A DNA stretch of 64,000 bases from Polynucleobacter cosmopolitanus (GTDB lineage: Bacteria; Pseudomonadota; Gammaproteobacteria; Burkholderiales; Burkholderiaceae). The stretch spans positions 372,001-436,000 of the forward strand of contig NZ_NJGG01000001.1 in assembly GCF_002224225.1 (NCBI RefSeq). Reading direction: 5' to 3'. Below the pieces are notes generated by a model that saw only the letters and a list, made by a program, of their open reading frames with translations, made no database searches and was not told where the DNA came from. Every line of letters begins with the position of its first letter. The first letter of the stretch is position 1. The position numbers and the translations under genes were made by a program. Positions 28,044 through 39,025 of the stretch are shown here, one piece after another.

Positions 28044-28925
28044 TTAGCCAAAAATACCATCAGTGATAGCCTGTCTGGCGTCGCTTTTTCCAAGCTCATA
28101 AGCCTCTGGCATCAAGTCATGTCTGGAATAATCCCAGCTTGAAATGGGCACCTTTTGGCTTGGTTGAATGTAGGTGAGCCTCAATCCTGGCAACTCTTGA
28201 ATGAATGGATTGGGAAGGTCATACCTTCTGGTTAACAATATAAGGGCTTCTTGATTTTTCTCGCCTGCAGCTGCCGGGGTCAGACCATCAATGGGCACAT
28301 TATCAATAAGGCCCCCATCCAAAATAGCCTGGCCATCTCGGTACATCACTGGCGTAAACGGCGGGGTGCAGGATGACTGCAAAATAGTTTCTATGAGCTC
28401 ATTGATGTTGGCGCAGGTCTTGGATGAAACAAATAATCTTGAAAAACCCAGGAACTTACCAGACTGAGGATGAAGTGGTCGCTTAAGTTTCTTTTCAAGC
28501 TCATAAGCTAAAAGACCCATCACGACCGAAATTTTGGGGCTTAAGTAGCTCGGGGTTTTGGCCAGTCCAATCAAAATCTCTGGGCCTTCCTGAATTCGCT
28601 CAAAGCCATCAGCCAAAATATTTTCTAGTGCCGCTCGATACAGGCGATAGTGAGGAAAAAGAGGTTGATTTGAGAAAAGGTTTTTCCAATCCACATTGCT
28701 TGAAATAGCGGCCAATGCTTTGGCGTAGTAATGAAGGCCCCATTGGGCGCCTTCATGCCCTGGACGAGCCGAAAATAAACAGGCTGTTGCAGCGCCAGCG
28801 CTCACTGCCACTATTTTTTTAGGGTGCTGAGGGATGGCTTGGTTAAGAACATTCCAAAAGCCTGCCTGCCACCAGCAACGATTGCCTCCACCTGCTAAAA
28901 CAATTTGATCGAATTGCATTGGCAC
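28044..28925 (-). CDS. Patatin-like phospholipase
   Basis: A 293-residue patatin-fold hydrolase. The oxyanion-hole loop is 'LAGGGNRCWWQAGFW' (G-G-G-x-R, but the following residue is Cys instead of Gly), the nucleophile serine is in 'IVAVSAGAA', and the dyad Asp is in 'ILDGGLIDNVP' (D-G-G). The nucleophile elbow reads A-V-S-A-G rather than the usual G-x-S-x-G. Start is GTG 28925 or ATG 28919, immediately after the mnmE stop at 28929, so it is read from the yidC-mnmE transcript. Substrate unknown; cytoplasmic. Confidence 0.85.
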   Translation of the reverse strand: MPMQFDQIVLAGGGNRCWWQAGFWNVLNQAIPQHPKKIVAVSAGAATACLFSARPGHEGAQWGLHYYAKALAAISSNVDWKNLFSNQPLFPHYRLYRAALENILADGFERIQEGPEILIGLAKTPSYLSPKISVVMGLLAYELEKKLKRPLHPQSGKFLGFSRLFVSSKTCANINELIETILQSSCTPPFTPVMYRDGQAILDGGLIDNVPIDGLTPAAAGEKNQEALILLTRRYDLPNPFIQELPGLRLTYIQPSQKVPISSWDYSRHDLMPEAYELGKSDARQAITDGIFG

Positions 28926-28928
28926 GAC

Positions 28929-30302
28929 TTATTTACCAATACAAAAAGTGCTGAAAATTTTCCCCAACAAGTCATCTGGCAAAAATTGGCCCGTGATGGT
29001 CGAAAGCTCGTCTTGAGCAAGCCTCATTTCTTCGGCGGCCAACTCTATGGATGAGGTTTGCGCCTTCAATAAAACCAAAGCATTCTTGATGTGTTGTTCT
29101 GCATTTAAGAGTGCTTCAACGTGTCTTTTTCTGGCCAAGATGCCGCCCTCTGATTCTGGCTGCCATCCAGCAACTTTTAATAATTCACTTTTTAATTGCT
29201 CTAGTCCCTGGCCAGTTTTGGCAGAAACAAACCATTGATCTTCAAGATCAGCATTTTGTTTTGATGATTGATCAAGCTTGTTCCACACGATTTTTATCGG
29301 AACGTTCTTAGATGTCTTGAGTTTGATTCGCTTAATTAAATCTTGGTCTTCAGTGGATATTTGAGATCCTTGAGTGAGGTCCATTAAGTGCAGAACCAAA
29401 TCAGCCTGTTCAATTGCCTGCCAAGTTCTTTCAATACCAATTTGCTCAACACTATCTTGAGTCTCCCTCAAGCCAGCAGTATCAATGATATGAAGGGGAA
29501 CGCCATCCAGCAAAATGGTTTCTTTGAGTCGGTCGCGCGTGGTACCTGCCACGTCCGTCACAATAGCAATGTCCTCACCGGCGAGCGCATTCATCAAAGA
29601 GCTTTTGCCAACGTTTGGCTGGCCCACCAAAACCACGGTTAAGCCATCGCGAATAATTGATCCTTGTTGTGCAGCTTTTTTTACTTCTTCAATGTTGGTG
29701 AGAATTTTTTCTAATCGATTAAACACATCGTGCTGCTCAATGAAATCAATTTCTTCTTCCGGAAAATCTAAGGTTGCCTCAGTCAATGCCCTGATCTCAA
29801 TCAAGGCATTTAAGAACACATCAATTTTTTTAGAGAAGTCGCCCTTTAAAGATTTTGCAGCTCCTTTAGCGGCCAGGGTGCTACTTGCGTCAATCAAGTC
29901 GGCAACCGCTTCGGCTTGCGCCAAATCCATTTTTCCATTCAAAAAAGCTCTCTCCGTGAATTCACCCGGACGAGCCAATCGTAAGCCCATGCTTTTTCCA
30001 AGCTGAAGACAATGATCAAGAAGTAAGTTAAGCGCGGGGGTGCTGCCATGACACTGCAGCTCTAAAACATCCTCACCGGTATAAGAGTTTGGCGCTGGAA
30101 AAGCGATGGCCAAACCTTCGTCAATCAATTCACCTGAAGCATCATTGAATTGAACCAAGGTTGCATGTCTTGGCGCTAACTCTCTAAAACAAAGGGCCTT
30201 GCTAATCTGCAAGACCCCTGTTCCCGACAAACGAATTATTCCAACACTGGCGCGACCATTAGCCGTGGCTAAAGCAATGATTGGTTCGCGCTCATGAATC
30301 AT
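28929..30302 (-). CDS. mnmE: tRNA modification GTPase MnmE
   Basis: A GTPase of about 457 residues that, with MnmG, installs (carboxymethyl)aminomethyl at U34 of tRNAs. Seen: the N-terminal THF-binding domain ('IALATANGRASVGIIRLSG'), the G domain with 'GQPNVGKSSLMN', 'IDTAGLRE' and 'NKLDQ', and the invariant C-terminal 'FCIGK'. ATG 30302 is the most natural start; a TTG two codons earlier overlaps the yidC stop. Its partner mnmG lies at 41.5 kb on the other side of the origin. Confidence 0.97.
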   Translation of the reverse strand: MIHEREPIIALATANGRASVGIIRLSGTGVLQISKALCFRELAPRHATLVQFNDASGELIDEGLAIAFPAPNSYTGEDVLELQCHGSTPALNLLLDHCLQLGKSMGLRLARPGEFTERAFLNGKMDLAQAEAVADLIDASSTLAAKGAAKSLKGDFSKKIDVFLNALIEIRALTEATLDFPEEEIDFIEQHDVFNRLEKILTNIEEVKKAAQQGSIIRDGLTVVLVGQPNVGKSSLMNALAGEDIAIVTDVAGTTRDRLKETILLDGVPLHIIDTAGLRETQDSVEQIGIERTWQAIEQADLVLHLMDLTQGSQISTEDQDLIKRIKLKTSKNVPIKIVWNKLDQSSKQNADLEDQWFVSAKTGQGLEQLKSELLKVAGWQPESEGGILARKRHVEALLNAEQHIKNALVLLKAQTSSIELAAEEMRLAQDELSTITGQFLPDDLLGKIFSTFCIGK

Positions 30303-30304
30303 AC

Positions 30305-31984
30305 TCAAGCAGGTTTTTTAGCCTCGCCGTAGATTTTATTAATTTGCCACTGTTGCGCGATTGACAAGATGTTGTTCACGACCCAATACAAAACCAATCC
30401 TGATGGGAAGAAGAAGAACATCACTGAGAAAGCAATCGGCATGAACATCATGAGTTTTGCTTGTAGCGGATCCGGTGGCGTTGGATTGAGTTTTGTCTGA
30501 ATGAACATAGAGACAGCCATTAGGATTGGCAACAAACCAATTGGAGCGCCGAACCAAACACCAAACAATGTATCTGGTTTTGACAAGTCCTGAATCCAGC
30601 CCCACCAAGGAGCGCCTCTCATCTCTACAGAAGACAATAACACCCAATACAAAGCAATGAAAACAGGGATCTGAATCAATACCGGGAAGCAGCCACCCAA
30701 AGGATTGATTTTTTCTTTGCGGTACATCTCCATCATGGCTTGATTAAGTTTTTGTGGTTCACCTTTGTGGCGCTCTTTCAATTCCAACACTCGTGGTTGC
30801 ACCAACTTCATGCGAGCCATTGATTTATAGCTTGCTGCAGATAATGGGAAGAAAGCGAGCTTGATCAACATCGTCAAAAGAATGATTGACCATCCCCAGT
30901 TATTCACCAAGGCATGAATCTTTTCAAGTAACCAGAAAATTGGTTTGGCCAAAATGGTGAACCAACCATAATCTTTAACCAACTCAAGGCCTGGAGCAAT
31001 CTTTTCTAATGCCTGCTCTTCTTGGGGACCAACAAACAACTTAAGTGTTTCTGTTTTCTCTTGACCAATGCCCAATGTTTCTAGCTTTGATTGAACACCA
31101 ATTCTGTACTGATTGTTTTCTAACTTACCAACGTAAAGGTCTCTTTGGAAGTTATTCGATGGGATCCAAGCAGAAGCAAAATAATGCTGCACCATGGCAA
31201 CCCAGGTTGGGCTGTCTTTCTGCTGAGGCCCCGGTATTTTTGCTTTGTTTTTTTCAATATCAGTAAATTCTATTTTTTGAAATTTTTCTGCGTCTGTATA
31301 AAGCGCTGGGCCAGTAAATGTGGCGTAGAACATGCTCTCTTCTAGTTTGCCATTGTCCCGAACCAATTCGGCATACAGCGTTAAATCTGCCGCTGGATTG
31401 CTCAAGTTTTTAATGGTGTGCTTTGCATCAACAACATAAGAGCCGTTTTCAAGCCTTAGTACTTTTTCTAGACGAACGCCGTTCTTTTCAGCCACCAAAG
31501 TAACTGAGTTACCCGCAGCGTTTTTACTAACTGAAAAAATCTGTGTGTGATTTGGCAACTCAACACCTGATGCCGAAACCAAACCAGAGCGGGCATAGTA
31601 TTGGCGCGCAGTGCTGCGCTCAAAAATTAGAACGCCTGATTTATCTTCTTCTAAATGCTTTGTTAATTGCGCTCTGCTGATCACGCCGCCAAGAGTGTCA
31701 ATTTCCAAACTGATGACATCATTTTTTAATGTGATGATTTCACCAGTTTTATTTGGCGCAAACAAAGTTGGCGCACTTGGTTTAGCTGAAGTAGCTGCCA
31801 CAGCTTTAGGCAAGTCAGCCTTTGGGGCGTTTGTTGTTGCGTCTTTCGCAGCAACAGGTTGTTGAGCTTCAACTTTTGGCTTAGAAAAGAATGATGTCTG
31901 ACCATTGTGCAGCTGCCATGCATCGAACAACAAAATTGCTGATATTGTAAAAATTGCCCAAAGTAAGGTTTTTCTGATGTCCAT
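30305..31984 (-). CDS. yidC: Membrane protein insertase YidC
   Basis: A 559-residue Oxa1/YidC-family insertase. The first membrane helix ('TLLWAIFTISAILLFDAW') is followed by a large periplasmic beta domain (about 60-340, with a Lys/Ala/Pro-rich start) and a C-terminal five-helix core: 'NNWGWSIILLTMLIKLAFFPLS', the cytoplasmic hairpin 'YRKEKINPLGGCFPVLIQIPVFIALYWVL', and the last helices near 'SGLVLYWVVNNILSIAQQW'. Length is normal for gram-negative YidC. It lies between yidD and mnmE in the classic origin-proximal order. Confidence 0.98.
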   Translation of the reverse strand: MDIRKTLLWAIFTISAILLFDAWQLHNGQTSFFSKPKVEAQQPVAAKDATTNAPKADLPKAVAATSAKPSAPTLFAPNKTGEIITLKNDVISLEIDTLGGVISRAQLTKHLEEDKSGVLIFERSTARQYYARSGLVSASGVELPNHTQIFSVSKNAAGNSVTLVAEKNGVRLEKVLRLENGSYVVDAKHTIKNLSNPAADLTLYAELVRDNGKLEESMFYATFTGPALYTDAEKFQKIEFTDIEKNKAKIPGPQQKDSPTWVAMVQHYFASAWIPSNNFQRDLYVGKLENNQYRIGVQSKLETLGIGQEKTETLKLFVGPQEEQALEKIAPGLELVKDYGWFTILAKPIFWLLEKIHALVNNWGWSIILLTMLIKLAFFPLSAASYKSMARMKLVQPRVLELKERHKGEPQKLNQAMMEMYRKEKINPLGGCFPVLIQIPVFIALYWVLLSSVEMRGAPWWGWIQDLSKPDTLFGVWFGAPIGLLPILMAVSMFIQTKLNPTPPDPLQAKLMMFMPIAFSVMFFFFPSGLVLYWVVNNILSIAQQWQINKIYGEAKKPA

Positions 31985-32033
31985 TATTTTTTCTGTATTA
32001 AATAGCGTAAGCTGGAATTGTAGTGTTAGATTG

Positions 32034-32264
32034 TTACTTCTTAGTGTTCTTTTCTGGCACTGGGTCTAGGCCACCATTGGCCCAGGGATTACATCTGATT
32101 ATTCTGTAAATTGCCAAGCCCGAACCTTTGATTGCGCCATGTTTTTCCAAAGCATCCATGGCATAACAAGAGCAAGTTGGGTGAAAGCGACATTGCGCTC
32201 CCCAAAAAGGGCTTAATAGCAACTGATAAAGCCTGATCAATCCTTTTAATAAGCTTGCAATCAT
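32034..32264 (-). CDS. yidD: YidD membrane-insertion factor (UPF0161)
   Basis: A 76-residue protein with the conserved YidD pattern 'IRLYQLLLSPFWGAQCRFHPTCSCYAMDALEKHG...RIIRCNPWANGGLDPVP', including the three cysteines and an amphipathic N-terminal helix. It assists insertion of inner-membrane proteins near YidC. Its ATG overlaps the rnpA stop (ATGA). Confidence 0.97.
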   Translation of the reverse strand: MIASLLKGLIRLYQLLLSPFWGAQCRFHPTCSCYAMDALEKHGAIKGSGLAIYRIIRCNPWANGGLDPVPEKNTKK

Positions 32265-32677
32265 TTGCCTAGGCTCACCTGATTAAACAGCTGCTCTTTA
32301 ATTTGACGCCTCTCTCGCTCTCTTAACTTACCAGAACTGGATTCGCCAATCTTTTTTCGCAGCCTTAAAACCACCAGTTGACCCTCTAAATTAAGCAGGT
32401 TTTGACGATAAGACTCTCGCATCAAGCGCTTGATTCGATTTCGATCAATGGCTCTTTTGGCTAACTTTTTGGGAACGGTCAATGCAATGCCCGACTCACC
32501 GGCAAGGGTGTGTATGGCAAGATGTTTGGTATTGCTTGGCTTTTGTGCCAATATTGATCTAATCAAATTGGCATCGGAAAGAGAAAAAGAGCGAGCCAAT
32601 TGATTGCTCGCTTTTCTATCTTTTTCTTGCTGTTGCTTAAACAGCGAGGCGTTTACGACCCTTGGCACGGCGCGCAT
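32261..32677 (-). CDS. rnpA: Ribonuclease P protein component
   Basis: The basic protein subunit that, with RNase P RNA, matures tRNA 5' ends. The RNR motif is in '[21 protein letters not shown]', preceded by '[11 protein letters not shown]'. The ATG at 32677 gives 138 residues but overlaps the rpmH 3' end by 41 bases and adds 28 or so residues before the usual 'SFSLSDAN' opening. A TTG near '[10 protein letters not shown]' would give a length closer to the family's 110-120. I keep the ATG but the start is unresolved. Confidence 0.93.
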   Translation of the reverse strand: MRAVPRVVNASLFKQQQEKDRKASNQLARSFSLSDANLIRSILAQKPSNTKHLAIHTLAGESGIALTVPKKLAKRAIDRNRIKRLMRESYRQNLLNLEGQLVVLRLRKKIGESSSGKLRERERRQIKEQLFNQVSLGK

Positions 32678-32771
32678 TCAAAACATGGCGACCACCTTTT
32701 GTTTTCATGCGAACACGAAAACCGTGGGTACGTTTACGACGGGTTACTGATGGTTGATATGTACGTTTCAT
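32637..32771 (-). CDS. rpmH: 50S ribosomal protein L34
   Basis: A 44-codon gene encoding '[18 protein letters not shown]...KGRKRLAV', the invariant, very basic L34 sequence of full length. It is the first gene of rpmH-rnpA-yidD-yidC-mnmE and diverges from dnaA. A promoter is visible 24 bases upstream of the ATG. The 3' end overlaps the longest rnpA frame. Confidence 0.99.
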   Translation of the reverse strand: MKRTYQPSVTRRKRTHGFRVRMKTKGGRHVLNARRAKGRKRLAV

Positions 32772-32794
32772 AATTATTTCCTAGCGAACCTTAG

Positions 32795-32823
32795 ATTCTC
32801 GCTTTTTTCCTAACCATCGTCAA
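32795..32823 (-). promoter_or_regulatory. Sigma-70-type promoter of rpmH
   Basis: Read on the minus strand, TTGACG (32823-32818) and GAGAAT (32800-32795) are separated by exactly 17 bases, placing a start site some 15-20 bases before the rpmH ATG. The -10 matches four of six consensus positions. Confidence 0.65.
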
Positions 32824-32888
32824 TAGTTATTTACGGTGTATTTTTTTATTTTGGCATTTATCTTGTTGTTTTTGCTAAATTTTTTATG

Positions 32889-32939
32889 TTATCAACATGT
32901 TATCCACAGCTTATCCACGGACTTATCCTTTGTGGATAA
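32889..32939. other. oriC: DnaA-box cluster upstream of dnaA
   Basis: Four DnaA-box-like 9-mers: TTATCAACA (32889-32897), TTATCCACA (32900-32908, perfect), TTATCCACG (32911-32919), and the reverse-orientation TGTGGATAA (32931-32939, perfect). They lie just before the dnaA GTG and next to the T-rich rpmH-dnaA spacer. They may serve dnaA autoregulation, form half of a bipartite origin, or both. Confidence 0.85.
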
Positions 32940-32965
32940 CTTTTAACAGCATCTACAATTGCTCC

Positions 32966-34420
32966 GTGAATACAAATACCCTGACAAATTCCTCGTTAAT
33001 AGCAAATTCAAACCTTGAGACATTTTGGGTGTTTGTAGCAGATTCTTTTTCTAAAGAGCTTTCTCCGCAACAATTTAAAACTTGGATCAAGCCTCTTTTC
33101 CCATTTTCTTTTGACCAAGAAAACCTGACCCTATCTTTGGCAGCGCCCAATAGATTTAAGTTGGACTGGGCAAAAAATCAATTTAATCAAAGATTTATAG
33201 AGTTAGCTCAGGCACACTTTGGAGCACCTATTGTGCTTGAATGGGTGCTTGACCCCAAGGTGAAGCTTCTTAATACAGGTGAACAGCCGTCTGAGTTTAT
33301 TAGTGAAGACCTTGGGGAGAGCAGCCCTTCGGGTGGTTTCCCTGGCGCGGGTTCAGGCGTTGACGAAGTCAATGAACTTCCAAGCATTGGTATTGATGGG
33401 CGTTCTCGCCTAAATCCAGGGCTTACTTTTGATAGTTTTGTTACTGGTAAAGCCAACCAGCTTGCTCGTGCGGCTGCAATACAGGTGGCCAACAACCCTG
33501 GCTCCTCTTACAACCCCATGTACTTATATGGCGGAGTGGGACTTGGTAAAACTCATTTGATTCATGCCATTGGCAATCATTTGCTACAAGAAAAACCTAA
33601 GGCCAAGATCAGATACATTCATGCAGAACAATATGTGTCTGATGTGGTTAAAGCGTACCAACAAAAGTCTTTTGATAAATTCAAGCAGTACTACCATTCT
33701 TTGGACTTACTCTTGATTGACGATATACAGTTTTTTGCTGGAAAGCCTCGCTCTCAAGAAGAGTTCTTTTATGCGTTTGAGGCCCTAACAGCCAATAAAT
33801 CCCAAGTAATCATGACCAGCGACACCTATCCGAAAGAAATTTCGGGCATTGATGATCGTTTGATTTCAAGGTTTGATTCAGGTTTAACGGTTGCTATTGA
33901 GCCGCCTGAACTTGAAATGCGCGTGGCCATTTTGATGAAAAAGGCTTTGGCAGAAGGTCTGCCGCTCACTGAAGATGTGGCGTTTTTTGTTGCCAAACAT
34001 CTTCGCTCTAACGTTCGTGAGCTCGAGGGTGCTTTAAGAAAGATTTTGGCCTACGTTCGTTTTCATGGAAAAGAGATCACGATTGAGGTTGCCAGAGAGG
34101 CTCTTAAAGACCTGCTTTCGGTGCAAAACCGCCAAATTTCTGTAGAGAACATTCAAAAAACAGTCGCTGACTTTTACAACATCAAAGTGGCGGATATGTA
34201 CTCAAAAAAACGACCTGCTAATATTGCTAGGCCAAGACAAATTGCCATGTATATTGCTAAGGAATTGACTCAAAAAAGCCTTCCTGAAATTGGTGAGCTA
34301 TTTGGTGGTCGGGATCACACAACGGTGTTGCATGCAGTTAGAAAAATCACCGAAGAAAGATCAAGGGACAATCAACTAAACCATGAATTACATGTGTTAG
34401 AACAGTCCCTAAAAAATTGA
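32966..34420 (+). CDS. dnaA: Chromosomal replication initiator DnaA
   Basis: A 484-residue initiator from the GTG at 32966. Domain I begins '[28 protein letters not shown]'; a Gly/Ser/Pro-rich domain II linker follows; the AAA+ domain has Walker A 'GGVGLGKTH' (about 189-197) and Walker B '[10 protein letters not shown]' (about 248-257), and the C-terminal DNA-binding domain ends with the DnaA signature '[11 protein letters not shown]'. The frame is open back to an ATG at 32897, but that stretch encodes DnaA boxes and has no family similarity. DnaA boxes flank the gene on both sides. Confidence 0.97.
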   Translation: MNTNTLTNSSLIANSNLETFWVFVADSFSKELSPQQFKTWIKPLFPFSFDQENLTLSLAAPNRFKLDWAKNQFNQRFIELAQAHFGAPIVLEWVLDPKVKLLNTGEQPSEFISEDLGESSPSGGFPGAGSGVDEVNELPSIGIDGRSRLNPGLTFDSFVTGKANQLARAAAIQVANNPGSSYNPMYLYGGVGLGKTHLIHAIGNHLLQEKPKAKIRYIHAEQYVSDVVKAYQQKSFDKFKQYYHSLDLLLIDDIQFFAGKPRSQEEFFYAFEALTANKSQVIMTSDTYPKEISGIDDRLISRFDSGLTVAIEPPELEMRVAILMKKALAEGLPLTEDVAFFVAKHLRSNVRELEGALRKILAYVRFHGKEITIEVAREALKDLLSVQNRQISVENIQKTVADFYNIKVADMYSKKRPANIARPRQIAMYIAKELTQKSLPEIGELFGGRDHTTVLHAVRKITEERSRDNQLNHELHVLEQSLKN

Positions 34421-34440
34421 TTTTTGCTTGTGGAAATCCT

Positions 34441-34688
34441 TGTGGATAATTGCTGTATAAGTATGTTTATAAGTGTGTGAATGGATTGTTGATGAATTGT
34501 GGATAAGTGCAACAAACATGACAAAACAGAAAAGTTATTAAATCTTATTCAAAGCTTATACAAAACATATCCACAGGTATTTATTGAAGGTAAAATACTG
34601 ATTAATAAATGAATTTTTAGTTATCCACAGAATTTTGTTGCTTTATTAACTACTACTATAAATATATATACATATAAATAAATACAGG
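34441..34688. other. oriC: Probable replication origin between dnaA and dnaN
   Basis: The 278-base spacer holds TGTGGATAA at 34441-34449 and 34498-34506, ATATCCACA at 34567-34575 (one mismatch) and TTATCCACA at 34621-34629. After the last box comes CTACTACTA (34650-34658) and then an almost pure A/T run to 34688. Boxes plus an AT-rich unwinding-type stretch, with transcription diverging from this neighbourhood, mark it as the likely oriC. Confidence 0.8.
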
Positions 34689-34698
34689 AATAAGAACC

Positions 34699-35814
34699 AT
34701 GGAACTGGTCAGTACAACAAGAGACAAATTACTAAAACCACTTCAATTGGTGAGTGGCATTGTTGAGCGTCGTCACACGCTTCCAATCTTAGCTAATTTG
34801 TTATTCAAGAAAAACGGATCCTCTGTTTCTTTGATTTCAACCGACATTGAAATTCAAATCACAACCCATGCAGATTTTGGTGTTGGTTCAGACAACCTCA
34901 GCACAACTGTAGGCGCAAGAAAATTAGTCGATATTTTGCGCGCACTACCAGAGGGTGCGATGACTTTGTCTTTGAAAGATAGCAAGATGGTTGTTCAAAG
35001 CGGTAAGAGCCGCTTCACACTCCAAACATTGGCAGCCAATGAATTTCCAATCATGTCTGAATCACCAGATGTTTCAGCCAGTTGGGAAATGTCTCAAAAA
35101 TCATTGAAGCAATTGATTAGCCAAGTGCACTTTGCAATGGCACAACAAGATATTCGTTATTACTTGAATGGTATGTTGTTTGTCTTAGAAGGACAAAGAA
35201 TTATTGCGGTAGCCACTGATGGTCATCGCTTGGCCTACAGTCACGTTGATCTTGATAAAGCACCATCTGGTAATGGTCAAAAACAAGAAGTGATCATTCC
35301 ACGTAAAACAATTCTTGAGTTACAACATTTATTGGAAGATTCAGAAGATCCAGTGGTTGTTTCTTTAGCAAGCAATCAAGTTAAATTTAACTTCGGTGAT
35401 GTTGAACTTTTGTCAAAGCTTGTCGAAGGTAAGTTTCCGGATTTCCAGAGAGTGATTCCAAAAGGTCAGAACAATAAGTTGGTGGTCAGTCGTGATGCAC
35501 TACAAGCATCGTTACAAAGAGCGGCGATCTTAACAACGGATAAATTCAAAGGTGTGCGCTGTATTCTTTCTGATAACTGTTTAACCATTCAATCAACGAA
35601 TGCAGAACAAGAAGAAGCTCAAGAAGATATTGAAACTGAATACAGTGGCGACAAAATTGATATTGGTTTCAATGTGTCTTATTTGTTAGATGTTTTAGCA
35701 AATCTTAAAAATGAATCAATTCAAATTTGTTTGGGTGACTCCAATAGCAGTGCAGTGATCACCCTTCCTGAACAAGAAGGTTTCAAATACGTAGTGATGC
35801 CAATGCGCATTTAA
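34699..35814 (+). CDS. dnaN: DNA polymerase III beta subunit (sliding clamp)
   Basis: A 371-residue clamp. The N-terminus 'LLKPLQLVSGIVERRHTLPILANLL' and C-terminal '...PEQEGFKYVVMPMRI' are diagnostic, and 'MPMRI' is the usual end of the hydrophobic-cleft region. Three clamp domains fit the length. An AGGAA site lies ahead of the ATG. It follows the origin region and is probably co-transcribed with gyrB 25 bases downstream. Confidence 0.98.
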   Translation: MELVSTTRDKLLKPLQLVSGIVERRHTLPILANLLFKKNGSSVSLISTDIEIQITTHADFGVGSDNLSTTVGARKLVDILRALPEGAMTLSLKDSKMVVQSGKSRFTLQTLAANEFPIMSESPDVSASWEMSQKSLKQLISQVHFAMAQQDIRYYLNGMLFVLEGQRIIAVATDGHRLAYSHVDLDKAPSGNGQKQEVIIPRKTILELQHLLEDSEDPVVVSLASNQVKFNFGDVELLSKLVEGKFPDFQRVIPKGQNNKLVVSRDALQASLQRAAILTTDKFKGVRCILSDNCLTIQSTNAEQEEAQEDIETEYSGDKIDIGFNVSYLLDVLANLKNESIQICLGDSNSSAVITLPEQEGFKYVVMPMRI

Positions 35815-35836
35815 TAGAGTTACTAGAAAAGAATAA

Positions 35837-38804
<2,968 letters not shown>

Positions 38805-38809
38805 GCAAA

Positions 38810-39025
38810 ATGTTTATTAGCATTCAAGAGCTTGAGGCAGCGATTAACTTTTGGCGGGAACAGTCCCCCTCTCACGGCGAAGCTTTGCAACTATGTTCCC
38901 AGGCATCTGCTTTGGCAAAACCTTATGCATTGATGATTATTCAGTCGTCACAGAGAGTTCCGTTGGATGGATTAACTGATGCTGCACAAACCGCTTGGAA
39001 AGAATACCTCTTGCGCAAAGGTTAA
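38810..39025 (+). CDS. DUF3717 family small protein
   Basis: A 71-residue protein beginning 'MFISIQELEAAINFWREQSPSHGEALQLCSQASALA', which fits what I recall of DUF3717, a small helical Burkholderiales family ('I-x-x-L-E-x-A-I-N-x-W-R'). Function unknown. It sits 5 bases after the SET gene and its TAA overlaps the GMC start, so it is in the same translationally coupled run. Confidence 0.8.
   Translation: MFISIQELEAAINFWREQSPSHGEALQLCSQASALAKPYALMIIQSSQRVPLDGLTDAAQTAWKEYLLRKG

Noticed and set aside
29515-30006. 163-codon plus-strand open frame
   Set aside because: Antisense shadow of mnmE, low complexity (Ser/Ala/Lys-rich), no ribosome site or family likeness.
32897-32965. Upstream extension of dnaA to an ATG
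   Set aside because: The stretch consists of DnaA boxes and has no similarity to DnaA domain I; the GTG at 32966 fits better.
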